This document shows positions 38,445 through 47,111 of a stretch of 64,000 bases of DNA, in pieces. Every line of letters starts with the position of its first letter. The first letter of the stretch is position 1. The DNA is from Sphingomonas sp. PL-96 (GTDB taxonomy: Bacteria > Pseudomonadota > Alphaproteobacteria > Sphingomonadales > Sphingomonadaceae): positions 124,001 to 188,000 of the forward strand of contig NZ_JAJFET010000006.1 in the NCBI RefSeq assembly GCF_020707215.1, given 5' to 3'. A model generated the notes under the pieces. That model did no database searches and was not told the origin of the DNA. It saw nothing but the letters and a program-made list of their open reading frames with translations. The position numbers and the translations under genes are program-made.

Positions 38445-39293
38445 TCAAACGTCCTGCGTCAGCCGGCCGTAGAGTTCCGGCCGGCGATCGCGGAAGAAGC
38501 CGAACGCGGCGCGGTGGCGCTTCACCCGATCGATGTCGAGCGTCGCCACGATCACCCCCTCTTCCTCGCGATCGAGCTCGGCCAGGATGTCGCCGCGCTC
38601 GTCGCAGATGAAGCTGGTACCGTAGAAGTGCTGGCCGTGTTCGGTGCCGATGCGGTTGGCGGCGATCACCGGCACCACGTTCGACACTGCATGGCCGACC
38701 ATCGCGCGGCGCCACAGCCGGGCGGTGTCGAGGCTGGTGTCGTGCGGCTCGCTGCCGATCGCGGTCGGATAGAAGAGCAGTTCCGCGCCCATCAGCATCA
38801 TCGCGCGGGCGGTTTCGGGATACCACTGGTCCCAGCAGACGCCGACGCCGATCTTGGCGGCCGGGCCGTCCCACACCTTGAACCCGGTGTTGCCGGGGCG
38901 GAAGTAGAACTTCTCCTCATAACCCGGGCCGTCGGGGATGTGGCTCTTGCGATAGACGCCCTGGACCTGTCCATCAGGGCCGATCATCGCCAGCGAGTTA
39001 TAGTGATGCGGGCCGTCCGCCTCGAAAAAGCTGGTCGGAATGTGGACCTTCAGCTCGGCGGCGAGCGCCTGCATCGCCAGCACCGCCTTGTGCTCGCCGA
39101 CCGGCTTGGCGTTGGCGAACAGGCCCTCGTCCTCGACGCGGCAGAAATACTCGCCCTCGAACAGCTCGGGCGGCAGGATCACGTGCGCGCCCTTCGCATG
39201 CGCCTCTCGCACCAGGCGAGTGACGTTGGCGATGTTCGCATCGATGTCGTTGGAAAAGGCGAGCTGCAGCGCGGCGACGGTGATTTCGGTCAT
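38445..39293 (-). CDS. aguB: N-carbamoylputrescine amidase
   Basis: A nitrilase-family hydrolase (282 residues) that converts N-carbamoylputrescine to putrescine, CO2 and ammonia. The triad is visible: Glu in PPELFEGEYFC, Lys in YRKSHIPDG and Cys in GVCWDQWYPE. Length is normal. It lies 80 bases after aguA on the same strand, giving the complete agmatine-to-putrescine route. Confidence 0.95.
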   Translation of the reverse strand: MTEITVAALQLAFSNDIDANIANVTRLVREAHAKGAHVILPPELFEGEYFCRVEDEGLFANAKPVGEHKAVLAMQALAAELKVHIPTSFFEADGPHHYNSLAMIGPDGQVQGVYRKSHIPDGPGYEEKFYFRPGNTGFKVWDGPAAKIGVGVCWDQWYPETARAMMLMGAELLFYPTAIGSEPHDTSLDTARLWRRAMVGHAVSNVVPVIAANRIGTEHGQHFYGTSFICDERGDILAELDREEEGVIVATLDIDRVKRHRAAFGFFRDRRPELYGRLTQDV

Positions 39294-39373
39294 GGCGCGC
39301 TATGTAGTCGAACTGGCCCGCGTTGCCAGAGGCGGATACGGGCGCGGCGACCGACCGCCGCACCCGAATGCGA

Positions 39374-40348
39374 TCAGCGGCTCGGGATCTGCTGGCTGAT
39401 GCAGTGGAAGCTGCCGCCGCCGGTCAGGATATGGTCGGCGCGCAGGCCCACCACCTTACGATCCGGGAAGATCGCTGAAAGCGCCGCCACTGCCGCATCG
39501 TCGCTCGGCTGGCCATAGACCGGCACCACCACCGCGGCGTTGCCGATGTAGAAGTTCATGTAGCTTGCCGGGATCACCTCGTCCTCGGACTCCACCCGGC
39601 CGGGAGAGGGGATGCGAACGAGTTCGACGCCGGCTGCTGCCGCGCGCTTGGCGGCGTCGCGGTACACCTCAGCGTTGGGATCATCCTCGGCTGGCTCGGG
39701 GATCGCCAGCCGGTTCGGGCCTACGAAGCGGGCGAGATTGTCGACATGGCCGTCGGTATGGTCGTTGAGCAGCCCGTCGCCCAGCCACAGGAAGCGCGTG
39801 TAGCCGAGGTCGGACCGTAGCAGCGCCTCTGCCTTGTCACGCGTAAAGCCCTCGCCATTGCGGTTCGGGTTCAGCAGGCACTGCTCGGTGGTGACGACCA
39901 GGCCGGTGCCGTCGCCGTCGATGGCGCCGCCCTCGATGATCCAGTCGTGCGTTTCGGCCGCGATCCCGCGCTGGCGGGCAAGCCCGGCGCCGACGCTGTT
40001 GTCGCCTGGCAGGTCGTACTTGCCGCCCCAGCCGTTGAACGCGAAGTCGTGGGCCTTGCCGTCGCCGTCCAGGATTGCGGCAGTGTCGCGCAGCCAGATG
40101 TCGCCGAACGGCTCCACCACCACGTCGGCGACGTCGCCGGCGAGCGCCCGCGCGGCCGCAGCGGCTTCCTCGTCAGCGGCGACCAGCAGCACCCGCTCGC
40201 CCGCGCCATCGGCGTGCACCGCGCGCGCAAAGGCGACGACTTCCGCACGCGCCGGCTCGAGATCCTCGAGCCAGAGTTCGGGATGGCTGGGGAACCCGAT
40301 CCAGACGGCATCGTGGCGGGCCCATTCGGCAGGAGGCGGCGTAGTCAT
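39374..40348 (-). CDS. aguA: Agmatine deiminase
   Basis: AguA (324 residues, peptidyl-arginine-deiminase fold) hydrolyses agmatine to N-carbamoylputrescine, the substrate of AguB next door. EPFGDIWLRDTA, NDHTDGHVDN (catalytic His/Asp region) and GGGSFHCISQQIP (nucleophile Cys about 316) are present. The ATG at 40348 has AGGA seven bases upstream. The frame is open further upstream but there it runs into the S9 peptidase gene on the other strand. Confidence 0.95.
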   Translation of the reverse strand: MTTPPPAEWARHDAVWIGFPSHPELWLEDLEPARAEVVAFARAVHADGAGERVLLVAADEEAAAAARALAGDVADVVVEPFGDIWLRDTAAILDGDGKAHDFAFNGWGGKYDLPGDNSVGAGLARQRGIAAETHDWIIEGGAIDGDGTGLVVTTEQCLLNPNRNGEGFTRDKAEALLRSDLGYTRFLWLGDGLLNDHTDGHVDNLARFVGPNRLAIPEPAEDDPNAEVYRDAAKRAAAAGVELVRIPSPGRVESEDEVIPASYMNFYIGNAAVVVPVYGQPSDDAAVAALSAIFPDRKVVGLRADHILTGGGSFHCISQQIPSR

Positions 40349-40447
40349 GGCGCCGTCCTTAGCGGCGCCGTCCCGGGTGGGGAAGGGGCGCCGCCTGCCC
40401 GCGGGGCGGCTGCTGCGCAGCAAGGCGTCCGCCGCCGCGCACGCCGC

Positions 40448-40476
40448 TTGCCAAGCCGCGGAAGCGTCGACATCCT
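40448..40476 (+). promoter_or_regulatory. Possible promoter of the S9 peptidase gene
   Basis: TTGCCA, 17-base spacer, CATCCT, with the -10 about 26 bases before the ATG at 40503, inside the 154-base divergent gap with aguA. Sequence match only. Confidence 0.3.
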
Positions 40477-40502
40477 GATGTGGGGAAGAGGGGGATTTCC
40501 GA

Positions 40503-42506
40503 ATGAAGTTCGTGCATTGGGTTTCCGGCGCATCGCTGCTGTGCGCCGGCATGTCGGCCTGGGCGCAGGCGCCGGGGCCGGCAACGGATGCAGACGCAAC
40601 GCGGCTGGCCGCGGCGTTTGGCGCCCGGGAGCAGGTGCAGCAGATCAGCATCTCGCCGGACGGTCGCAAGGTGGCCTTGCTGGCTCCGGCCGGCGCGCGC
40701 GGCGTCGGCTTGCTCGTCGGAGATCGCGACAAGGGTGGCGAGCCCAAGCAGATCCTGACGTCAAGCGGGGAACCGGAGCGGCTGACGCACTGCTTCTGGT
40801 CCACCAACGAGCGGATCGTGTGCGGCATCTATTCGGTCGTGCCCGGACCCGACCTGCTCGGGTTCACCCGCCTGATCTCGCTCAACAGCGATGGTGGCGA
40901 CATGAAGGTGCTGAGCGCGCGCACATCCACCCGCGCCCTGGGAACGCTTTATGACGGCGGACGCCTGATCGACCGGCTGGCCGACGACAAGGGCGGCACG
41001 GTGTTGATGACGCGCAGCCACGTACCGGAAAGCACGACCGGCACGATGCTGGCGAGCAGCGCGAAGGGCGTGGGCGTCGAACAGGTGAACACCACCACGC
41101 TTGCGCGCCGGCAGGTGGAGCAGCCGCGCGGGAATGTCGTCGACTATGTGAGCGACGGGCACGGTACCGTGCGCATCATGGGCATCCAGTCGGCGCGAGC
41201 GTCCGGCTACAACGGCGATCAGGTCAACTATTCCTACCGGCTGCCGGAAAGCCGCGGTTGGCAGCCGCTCGGCACGTTCAACGTCAGCAGCCGCGCCGGC
41301 TTCAACCCCTATGCGGTCGATCCGGACCTGAACGTCGCCTACGGCTTTGATCTGTACGATGGCCGCAGCGCCTTGTACCGGCTGGCGCTGGACGGCAGCG
41401 GCAAGCGGGAGCTGGTGCTGGCGCGCCCGGACGTGGACGTCGACGGATTGATCCAGATCGGGCGCCAATCGCGGGTGGTGGGCGCAAGCTTCGCCACCGA
41501 TCGCCGCCAGGCGGTGTTCTTCGATCCGGAGATCAAGGCGCTGCAGGGCGCGTTGCAACGGGCGCTGCCGGGGCAGCCGCTGGTGACCTTCCTGGATGCA
41601 AGCGCCGACGAGAAGCAGTTGCTGCTCTTGGCAAGCGGCGATGTCGATCCCGGCATGTACTATGTCTATGACAAGCAAAGCCGGGCGCTGGAGCAGATCC
41701 TGCCGGCGCGCCCGCAACTGGCCGCTGCCACGCTCGCACCGGTCAAGGCGATCACCTATCCGGCTGCCGACGGGACGCAGATCCCGGCCTATCTGACGAT
41801 GCCCGCCGGCGGTGCCGCCAAGACCGTGGGTGCGATCGTGCTTCCCCACGGCGGGCCGGGTGCGCGCGACGAATGGGGTTTCGACTGGCTGTCGCAATTT
41901 CTTGCCGCGCGCGGCTTTGCGGTGCTCCAGCCGAACTTCCGCGGATCGGCCGGCTATGGCGACGCCTGGTTCCAGAAGAACGGCTTCCAGTCGTGGCGGA
42001 CCGCAGTCGGCGACGTCAACGATGGTGGTCGCTGGCTGGTGCAGCAGGGCGTTGCCAAACCGGACAAGCTTGCCGTGCTGGGGTGGTCCTATGGCGGCTA
42101 TGCCGCGCTCCAATCGGCGGTTCTCGACCCGGCGCTGTTCAAGGCGATTGTCGCGATAGCGCCGGTGACGGACCTCGACCGGCTGCGCGAGGAGTCGCGC
42201 CAATTCACCAACTTCCTGCTGGTGGATCAGTTCATCGGCCATGGAGCGCATGTCCGCGAGGGATCCCCCGCGCAGAACGCGGCACGCATCCAGGCGCCCG
42301 TGCTGCTGTTCCACGGCGACCTGGATCGCAACGTCGGCGTCGCCGAATCGCGGCTCATGGCCGACCGGTTGCGCGATGCCGGCGGCAAGGTCGACTTTGT
42401 CGAGTTCAAGGGCCTCGACCATTACCTCGACGACAGCGATGCGCGTACGCGCATGCTCGCGCAGACCGACGCCTTCCTGCGCACCAGCCTGAAGATCGCG
42501 CCATAG
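40503..42506 (+). CDS. Secreted S9-family peptidase (prolyl oligopeptidase-like)
   Basis: A 667-residue serine peptidase of the S9 (acylaminoacyl/dipeptidyl peptidase) group. Residues 1-22 form a signal peptide ending MSAWAQA, so it is exported. An N-terminal beta-propeller region (about 40-400) is followed by the alpha/beta hydrolase domain. The triad is Ser in GWSYGGYAAL, Asp in HGDLDRNVGV and His in LDHYLDD. A ribosome site AGGGGGA precedes the ATG. Likely role: periplasmic peptide degradation. Confidence 0.93.
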   Translation: MKFVHWVSGASLLCAGMSAWAQAPGPATDADATRLAAAFGAREQVQQISISPDGRKVALLAPAGARGVGLLVGDRDKGGEPKQILTSSGEPERLTHCFWSTNERIVCGIYSVVPGPDLLGFTRLISLNSDGGDMKVLSARTSTRALGTLYDGGRLIDRLADDKGGTVLMTRSHVPESTTGTMLASSAKGVGVEQVNTTTLARRQVEQPRGNVVDYVSDGHGTVRIMGIQSARASGYNGDQVNYSYRLPESRGWQPLGTFNVSSRAGFNPYAVDPDLNVAYGFDLYDGRSALYRLALDGSGKRELVLARPDVDVDGLIQIGRQSRVVGASFATDRRQAVFFDPEIKALQGALQRALPGQPLVTFLDASADEKQLLLLASGDVDPGMYYVYDKQSRALEQILPARPQLAAATLAPVKAITYPAADGTQIPAYLTMPAGGAAKTVGAIVLPHGGPGARDEWGFDWLSQFLAARGFAVLQPNFRGSAGYGDAWFQKNGFQSWRTAVGDVNDGGRWLVQQGVAKPDKLAVLGWSYGGYAALQSAVLDPALFKAIVAIAPVTDLDRLREESRQFTNFLLVDQFIGHGAHVREGSPAQNAARIQAPVLLFHGDLDRNVGVAESRLMADRLRDAGGKVDFVEFKGLDHYLDDSDARTRMLAQTDAFLRTSLKIAP

Positions 42507-42510
42507 AAAA

Positions 42511-42534
42511 AGGGCGGCCCGCAGGGGCCGCCCT
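42511..42534. terminator. Bidirectional intrinsic terminator between the S9 peptidase and rpsD
   Basis: A perfect 10-bp GC-rich stem with a 4-base loop, just after the peptidase stop codon. On the minus strand, reading from rpsD, the stem is followed by TTTTTC, a classic Rho-independent pattern. On the plus strand it is preceded by A-rich sequence and followed by CTTCG, a weaker terminator. Confidence 0.8.
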
Positions 42535-42581
42535 CTTCGTGTCGCCGGTGGGCCGCGGCGGGTGCCGCGGTCCGGATCCGA

Positions 42582-43196
42582 TCAGCGCGAGTAGAACTCG
42601 ACGACCAGGTTCGGTTCCATCTTCACCGGATACGGCACCTCGTCGAGGCTCGGCACGCGGGTGAAGGTGACCTTGGCCGCACCGTCGGGCGCGACATAGT
42701 CGGGGATGTCGCGCTCGGCGAGGCTCTGCGCCTCAAGCACCAGCGCCATTTCCTGCGCCTTGCTGCCCAGCGTGATTTCGTCGCCCGGACGGACGCGACG
42801 CGACGCGATGTTGCACTTCACGCCGTTCACGCGGATGTGGCCATGGCTCACCAGCTGGCGGGCGGCCCAGATCGTCGGCGTGAACTTCGCGCGATAGACG
42901 ATCATGTCCAGGCGCTGCTCGAGCAGGCCGATCAGGTTCTGACCGGTGTCGCCCTTCATGCGCGACGCTTCTTCATAGGTGCGCTTGAACTGCTTCTCGG
43001 TGACGTCGCCGTAGTAGCCCTTGAGCTTCTGCTTGGCGCGCAGCTGGATGCCGAAGTCCGACATCTTGCCCTTGCGGCGCTGACCGTGCTGGCCGGGGCC
43101 GTACTCGCGCTTGTTGACCGGGCTCTTCGGACGGCCCCAGATGTTCTCGCCGAGACGACGGTCGAGCTTGTACTTGGCGCTATGGCGCTTCGACAT
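42582..43196 (-). CDS. rpsD: 30S ribosomal protein S4
   Basis: S4 (204 residues) binds 16S rRNA early in 30S assembly. The start [20 protein letters not shown] and the S4 RNA-binding domain ([10 protein letters not shown], then [14 protein letters not shown]) are clear. It is encoded alone, not in the alpha operon, as is common in alphaproteobacteria. AGGA lies seven bases before the ATG. A likely promoter at 43335-43363 gives a leader of about 130 bases. Confidence 0.98.
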   Translation of the reverse strand: MSKRHSAKYKLDRRLGENIWGRPKSPVNKREYGPGQHGQRRKGKMSDFGIQLRAKQKLKGYYGDVTEKQFKRTYEEASRMKGDTGQNLIGLLEQRLDMIVYRAKFTPTIWAARQLVSHGHIRVNGVKCNIASRRVRPGDEITLGSKAQEMALVLEAQSLAERDIPDYVAPDGAAKVTFTRVPSLDEVPYPVKMEPNLVVEFYSR

Positions 43197-43225
43197 TTGG
43201 TATTCCTTGCAACTGCAACAACGGT

Positions 43226-43243
43226 GATCGCTCGGAAGCGATC
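43226..43243. promoter_or_regulatory. Hairpin in the rpsD leader
   Basis: GATCGCT and AGCGATC pair around a 4-base loop, 30 bases before the rpsD start codon and within its predicted transcript leader. It could be a site for S4 autoregulation or simply a leader fold. I know of no matching described motif. Confidence 0.35.
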
Positions 43244-43334
43244 GCGATTCCCGGTCTTTCGCGCTGCTGGGATCGAAGAACGACCGGCAGGGCTGCCGCT
43301 TCACCGGGGTGCGGAGCCGATTGCGAAGGCGCGC

Positions 43335-43363
43335 GCCTAGCGCCAAGCGAGTGCCGGAGTCAA
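43335..43363 (-). promoter_or_regulatory. Putative housekeeping promoter of rpsD
   Basis: Minus strand TTGACT (43363-43358), a 17-base spacer, CTAGGC (43340-43335). This is a strong sphingomonad-style sigma-70 match with ideal spacing, about 139 bases ahead of the rpsD start codon. Confidence 0.55.
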
Positions 43364-43414
43364 GCTGGACAGGCCGTATGGACAGATCGGGGGCCGCTCG
43401 CCTAGGCGCGCTGC

Positions 43415-43714
43415 ATGACGATCCTTTCCGGTCCCGACTGCACCACCATGCGCGAAGTCCGCGCCGGCGTAGACCAGCTCGACCGCGAGTTGCTGGCGCT
43501 GCTCGCCCGCCGCTTCGCCTATATGGACGCCGCCGCCCGCATCAAGCCGGAGCGCGGCCACGTCCGCGACGAGGCGCGCAAGGCCCAGGTCATCGCCAAC
43601 GCGCGCGCCGAGGCGGCGCGGCTCGGCGTGCCGGAGGACGTCGTCGGCGAACTGTGGGAGCAACTGGTCGAAGCGTCGATCGCGTACGAGCTGGCGGCGT
43701 TCGACCGGCGGTAA
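43415..43714 (+). CDS. Chorismate mutase (AroQ type)
   Basis: A 99-residue all-helical AroQ-fold protein that converts chorismate to prephenate. It has [20 protein letters not shown] and [18 protein letters not shown], and the Arg, Lys and Glu residues expected in the active site. The short single-domain form is close to PchB-type isochorismate-pyruvate lyases, but no siderophore genes are nearby, so mutase is more likely. Cytoplasmic. Confidence 0.87.
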   Translation: MTILSGPDCTTMREVRAGVDQLDRELLALLARRFAYMDAAARIKPERGHVRDEARKAQVIANARAEAARLGVPEDVVGELWEQLVEASIAYELAAFDRR

Positions 43715-43745
43715 CGCCCTCCAGCGTGACGACGGATGGGAGCGC

Positions 43746-44825
43746 CTACCGCTGACGCGGTCGCGCCAGCGTCGAGAGGATCCCCCGCACCGTGCGCACT
43801 TCCTGCGCGTTCCAACCCGGCTTGGTGAGCAGCGTGCGCAGCATCCGTCGCGTAGTCGGCACGCGATCCGGCGGGAAGAAATAGCCGCCCTCCTCCAGCA
43901 TGCCGTCCAACTGGGTGATCATGCCCTCCAGTTCCTCCTGCGGCGCTGGCGGATCGAGTTCGGTTTCCGGCGGGCTCGCGAGGTCGGCGCCCTTGGACCA
44001 TTCGTACGCAACCAGGATCACCGCTTGCGCCAAGTTGAGTGAACCGAACTCCGGGTTGATCGGGACGGTCACGATGGTGCGCGCCAGTGCCACGTCGTCG
44101 GTCTCCAGCCCGGAGCGCTCCGGCCCGAACAGGATCGCGGCGCGGCCGGCATCGCTGCGGATGGCGCGGGCGGCTTCCTCCGGCGTGACGACGGGCTTGG
44201 TGACGCCCCGCTTGCGCACCGTGGTCGCAAAGACGTGGGTGCAGTCGGCGACCGCGTCCGCAACGGTTTCGAACACCTGGGCCTTTTCCAGCACGACGTC
44301 GGCGCCGCTGGCCGCGGGGCCCGCCTGCGGGTTGGGCCAGCCGTCGCGCGGGGAGACGAGGCGCATCTCCACCAGCCCGAAATTGAGCATCGCGCGCGCG
44401 GCCTTGCCGATGTTCTCGCCCAGTTGTGGACGCACCAGCACGATGACGGGGGGTGGGGACAGTGTTGGTAAGGAGGAAGGGTCAGGTGCTTCGTTCATGG
44501 TTCCGTTCGTCCTGAGTAGGGGCTGAGCTTGTCGAAGCCCCGTATCGAAGGACTTGCGCGCCGACGCCTGCACGCGGTCCCAATCGCCCGCGATCAACGC
44601 CTCCTTCTTCGCTCGCGACCAGCCTTTCAACCGGATTTCCGCGGCGACGGCTTCTTCCCGGCTGTCGAAGGTTTCACTCCAGACCAGCGTCACGGGTCGG
44701 CGTTCGGCAGTGTAGCCGCGAAGGGTGCCGGACTGATGCTGGGCCATCCGGCGGTCTAGGTCATCGGTATGGCCAGCATAATAGCTGCCGTCGGCGCAGC
44801 GCAGGAGGTAGGCTTGGAAGGACAT
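43746..44825 (-). CDS. GIY-YIG nuclease domain fused in frame to TrmJ-type tRNA methyltransferase
   Basis: One open frame of 359 residues. Residues 1-92 are a small GIY-YIG protein (UPF0213/YhbQ-like: YLLRCADGSYYAG, DLDRRMAQH, AEIRLKGWSRAKK). Residues 93-109 (FDTGLRQAQPLLRTNGT) are encoded by a repeat arm (44503-44552). Residues 110-359 are a complete SpoU/TrmJ methyltransferase (2'-O-methylation of tRNA position 32), with RPQLGENIGKAARAMLNFG and the SAM-knot region ILFGPERSGLE and INPEFGSLNLAQAV. An ATG at 44498 would give TrmJ alone, with only a weak ribosome site. The upstream start at 44825 has GGAG six bases away. Whether the fusion protein is made is unknown. Confidence 0.85.
   Translation of the reverse strand: MSFQAYLLRCADGSYYAGHTDDLDRRMAQHQSGTLRGYTAERRPVTLVWSETFDSREEAVAAEIRLKGWSRAKKEALIAGDWDRVQASARKSFDTGLRQAQPLLRTNGTMNEAPDPSSLPTLSPPPVIVLVRPQLGENIGKAARAMLNFGLVEMRLVSPRDGWPNPQAGPAASGADVVLEKAQVFETVADAVADCTHVFATTVRKRGVTKPVVTPEEAARAIRSDAGRAAILFGPERSGLETDDVALARTIVTVPINPEFGSLNLAQAVILVAYEWSKGADLASPPETELDPPAPQEELEGMITQLDGMLEEGGYFFPPDRVPTTRRMLRTLLTKPGWNAQEVRTVRGILSTLARPRQR
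44503..44552. repeat. Left arm of inverted repeat enclosing the GIY-YIG gene
   Basis: 50 bases, 47 of which match the reverse complement of 44837-44886. Same family as the palindromes at 35477, 46968 and 59516, but here the two arms are separated by the GIY-YIG coding region instead of a 10-14-base loop. Read on the minus strand it is translated as the linker between the GIY-YIG and TrmJ domains. Confidence 0.9.
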
Positions 44826-44836
44826 CGGCGTCTCCG

Positions 44837-44886
44837 TCCTTCGATACGCGGCTTCGACAGGCTCAGCCGCTACTCAGGACGAACGG
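44837..44886. repeat. Right arm of inverted repeat enclosing the GIY-YIG gene
   Basis: 50 bases starting 12 bases upstream of the GIY-YIG start codon; 3 mismatches to the inverted left arm. Its outer end (ACGAACGG) faces nrdR. Confidence 0.9.
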
Positions 44887-44919
44887 AGGTATAAGTGGCG
44901 GGCCAGCGGTTGAGGAGTG

Positions 44920-45381
44920 TTACTCCCGCCCCACCTCGGCCACGTTCCCCGCAAATTCCTCAAAGTCGCGCGCCTCGCGGAAGTCCTTGTAGACGCTCGC
45001 GAACCGGATGTACGCGACTGAATCGAGGCCCTTGAGCGCCTCCATGATCATCTCGCCGATGCGCTGGGCGGGGATTTCCGTGTCGCCGGTGGTCTCCAGC
45101 TGGCGCTGGATGCCCGACACCAGACGCTCGATCTGGGCCTGTTCGACCGGGCGCTTGCGGGTCGCGATCGCGACCGAGCGGAGCAGCTTTTCGCGATCGA
45201 ACGGCTCGCGGCGGCTCTCGCTCTTCAGCACCCACAGCTCGCGCAGCTGGATGCGCTCGAACGTGGTGAAGCGCGCGGCGCAGGCCTCGCACTGGCGGCG
45301 GCGGCGGATCGCCGCCCCATCGTCGGTGGGGCGGCTGTCCTTTACCTGGCTCGCATCATGTCCGCAGAAGGGGCAGCGCAT
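44920..45381 (-). CDS. nrdR: Transcriptional repressor NrdR
   Basis: NrdR (153 residues) senses ATP/dATP and represses ribonucleotide reductase genes. The zinc ribbon [17 protein letters not shown] with CEAC at about 31-34, and the ATP-cone ([16 protein letters not shown]) are textbook. Its ATG directly follows the stop of the small membrane protein gene with no gap, so it is the third gene of a glyA-led unit. The glyA-nrdR linkage is common in alphaproteobacteria. Confidence 0.97.
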   Translation of the reverse strand: MRCPFCGHDASQVKDSRPTDDGAAIRRRRQCEACAARFTTFERIQLRELWVLKSESRREPFDREKLLRSVAIATRKRPVEQAQIERLVSGIQRQLETTGDTEIPAQRIGEMIMEALKGLDSVAYIRFASVYKDFREARDFEEFAGNVAEVGRE

Positions 45382-45549
45382 TCAGGCCTGCTTCTTGCCC
45401 TTGTAATAGGCATAGCCCGCACCCGCAGCGGCACCGAGGACCGAGCCGACGAAAGGCAGCGGAATGGCGACCACGGCGCCCAATGCGGCCCACTTCGCCA
45501 TGCTCTTGCCCAGCGACTTCTTGGGCATGTCGTTCGGATAGTCGGTCAT
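45382..45549 (-). CDS. Small membrane protein between glyA and nrdR
   Basis: 55 residues: a hydrophilic start (MTDYPNDMPKKSLGKSMAKW), one Gly/Ala-rich hydrophobic stretch (ALGAVVAIPLPFVGSVLGAA, then AGAGYAYY) and a basic end (KGKKQA). The ribosome site GGAGG is embedded in the last codons of glyA, six bases before the ATG. The stop touches the nrdR start. Likely a short single-helix or hairpin membrane protein; function unknown. Confidence 0.8.
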   Translation of the reverse strand: MTDYPNDMPKKSLGKSMAKWAALGAVVAIPLPFVGSVLGAAAGAGYAYYKGKKQA

Positions 45550-45551
45550 GA

Positions 45552-46859
45552 TCAGCCTCCGTAGATCGGGAACCGTGCGCACAACGCACGAACCCGCTCG
45601 CGGACCCCGGCCTCGACCTGCGCATCGCCGGCTTCACCCTTGGCGGCGAGGCCGTCGAGCACGTCGGCGACCATGTTGCCGACCTCGCGGAACTCGGCCG
45701 TGCCGAAGCCGCGGGTGGTACCCGCCGGCGAACCGACGCGAATGCCGCTGGTCTTGACCGGGGGCAGCGGGTCGAAGGGGATACCGTTCTTGTTGCAGGT
45801 GATGCCCGAACGCTCCAGCGCCTCGTCCGCGTCGCGGCCGGTGACGCCCAGCGGGGAGAGGTCGATCAGTGCCAGATGCGTGTCGGTGCCGCCCGACACG
45901 ATGTCGCTGCCGCGCTCCTTGAGGGTCGCGGCGAGCACCTTGGCGTTCTCCACCACCGCAGCGATGTAGCTCTTGAACTCCGGCTGCAGCGCCTCGCCAA
46001 AGGCGACCGCCTTGGCGGCGATCACGTGCATCAGCGGCCCGCCCTGAAGACCCGGGAACACCGCCGAGTTGATCTTCTTGGCAATGGCCTCGTCGTTGGT
46101 CAGCACCATGCCGCCACGCGGCCCGCGCAGCGTCTTGTGGGTGGTGGTGGTGACGACATGGGCATGGCCGAACGGGGTCGGGTGGAGTCCTGCGGCAACG
46201 ATGCCGGCGAAATGCGCCATGTCGACCATGAACTTGGCGCCGACCTCGTCCGCGATCGCGCGGAAGCGGGCGAAGTCGATGTGACGCGGATAGGCGGAGC
46301 CACCGGCGATGATCAGCGTCGGCTTGTGCTCCTTGGCCAGCTGCTCGACCTGGTCATAGTCGATCAGATGGTCTTCGCGGCGCACGCCATATTGCACGGC
46401 GTTGAACCACTTGCCCGACATCGCCGCCTTGGCGCCGTGGGTCAGGTGGCCGCCGGCATCCAGGCTCATGCCCAGGATGGTGTCGCCGGGCTTGGTCAGC
46501 GCCAGCATCACCGCGCCATTGGCCTGCGCGCCCGAATGCGGCTGCACATTGGCAAAGCCGCAGCCGAAGATCTGCTTGGCGCGATCGATCGCCAGCGTCT
46601 CGACCTCGTCGGACGGGGCGCAGCCCTGGTAATAGCGCTTGCCCGGATAGCCCTCGGCGTACTTGTTCGTGAACACCGAGCCCTGCGCCTCGAGCACCGC
46701 CTTGGAGACGATGTTCTCGCTGGCGATCAGTTCGATCTGGGTCTGCTCGCGCTCGAGCTCATGCGCGACGCCGGCGAAGATGGCCGGGTCTGCATCGGCC
46801 AGGGTGCGGGTGAAGAAACCGTCGGGCTGGACCTGATGGGTCTGCGGATTGCTGCTCAT
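45552..46859 (-). CDS. glyA: Serine hydroxymethyltransferase
   Basis: GlyA (435 residues, PLP enzyme) interconverts serine and glycine with tetrahydrofolate, feeding one-carbon units. The PLP lysine motif [15 protein letters not shown] and [13 protein letters not shown] are clear. AGGAGG lies seven bases before the ATG. It is first of the glyA-small protein-nrdR unit. A palindromic repeat lies upstream, between it and rpiB. Confidence 0.97.
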   Translation of the reverse strand: MSSNPQTHQVQPDGFFTRTLADADPAIFAGVAHELEREQTQIELIASENIVSKAVLEAQGSVFTNKYAEGYPGKRYYQGCAPSDEVETLAIDRAKQIFGCGFANVQPHSGAQANGAVMLALTKPGDTILGMSLDAGGHLTHGAKAAMSGKWFNAVQYGVRREDHLIDYDQVEQLAKEHKPTLIIAGGSAYPRHIDFARFRAIADEVGAKFMVDMAHFAGIVAAGLHPTPFGHAHVVTTTTHKTLRGPRGGMVLTNDEAIAKKINSAVFPGLQGGPLMHVIAAKAVAFGEALQPEFKSYIAAVVENAKVLAATLKERGSDIVSGGTDTHLALIDLSPLGVTGRDADEALERSGITCNKNGIPFDPLPPVKTSGIRVGSPAGTTRGFGTAEFREVGNMVADVLDGLAAKGEAGDAQVEAGVRERVRALCARFPIYGG

Positions 46860-46967
46860 GAATGCGCCTCCTGGGGCTCGGGCTGGCCGGTCGCGCGAGC
46901 CTTTAGGACGCCGTGCGCGCGAACGCTACCCGTTGTTGGGGCCGTATGTTGCTTCGTCCGTGCATGT

Positions 46968-47075
46968 CCGTTTGCCTCGAGAAGCCGTCGAGCTTGTCGA
47001 GACGGCGTGCCGAGAGGTGGGCGGCTCTCTCGATACGGGCTCTCGACAAGCTCGATCCCTACTCGAGACAAACGG
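46968..47075. repeat. Palindromic intergenic repeat, diverged copy 3
   Basis: Two inverted 49-base arms (46968-47016 and 47027-47075) around a 10-base loop. The outer end reads CCGTTTG and the core GAGCTTGTCGAGA. It shares the plan and several blocks of the repeat at 35477 but differs by many bases, so it may be a subfamily. It lies between rpiB and glyA, both on the minus strand. Confidence 0.8.
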
Positions 47076-47111
47076 GGTTGAGGAGCGGCGTGGGGAGGTG
47101 CCCGGAAGGCC

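Noticed and set aside
44503..44886. Insertion sequence or RAYT-REP system
   Set aside because: No transposase or HUH/Y1 tyrosine recombinase motif is present between or near the arms; the only protein is GIY-YIG type.
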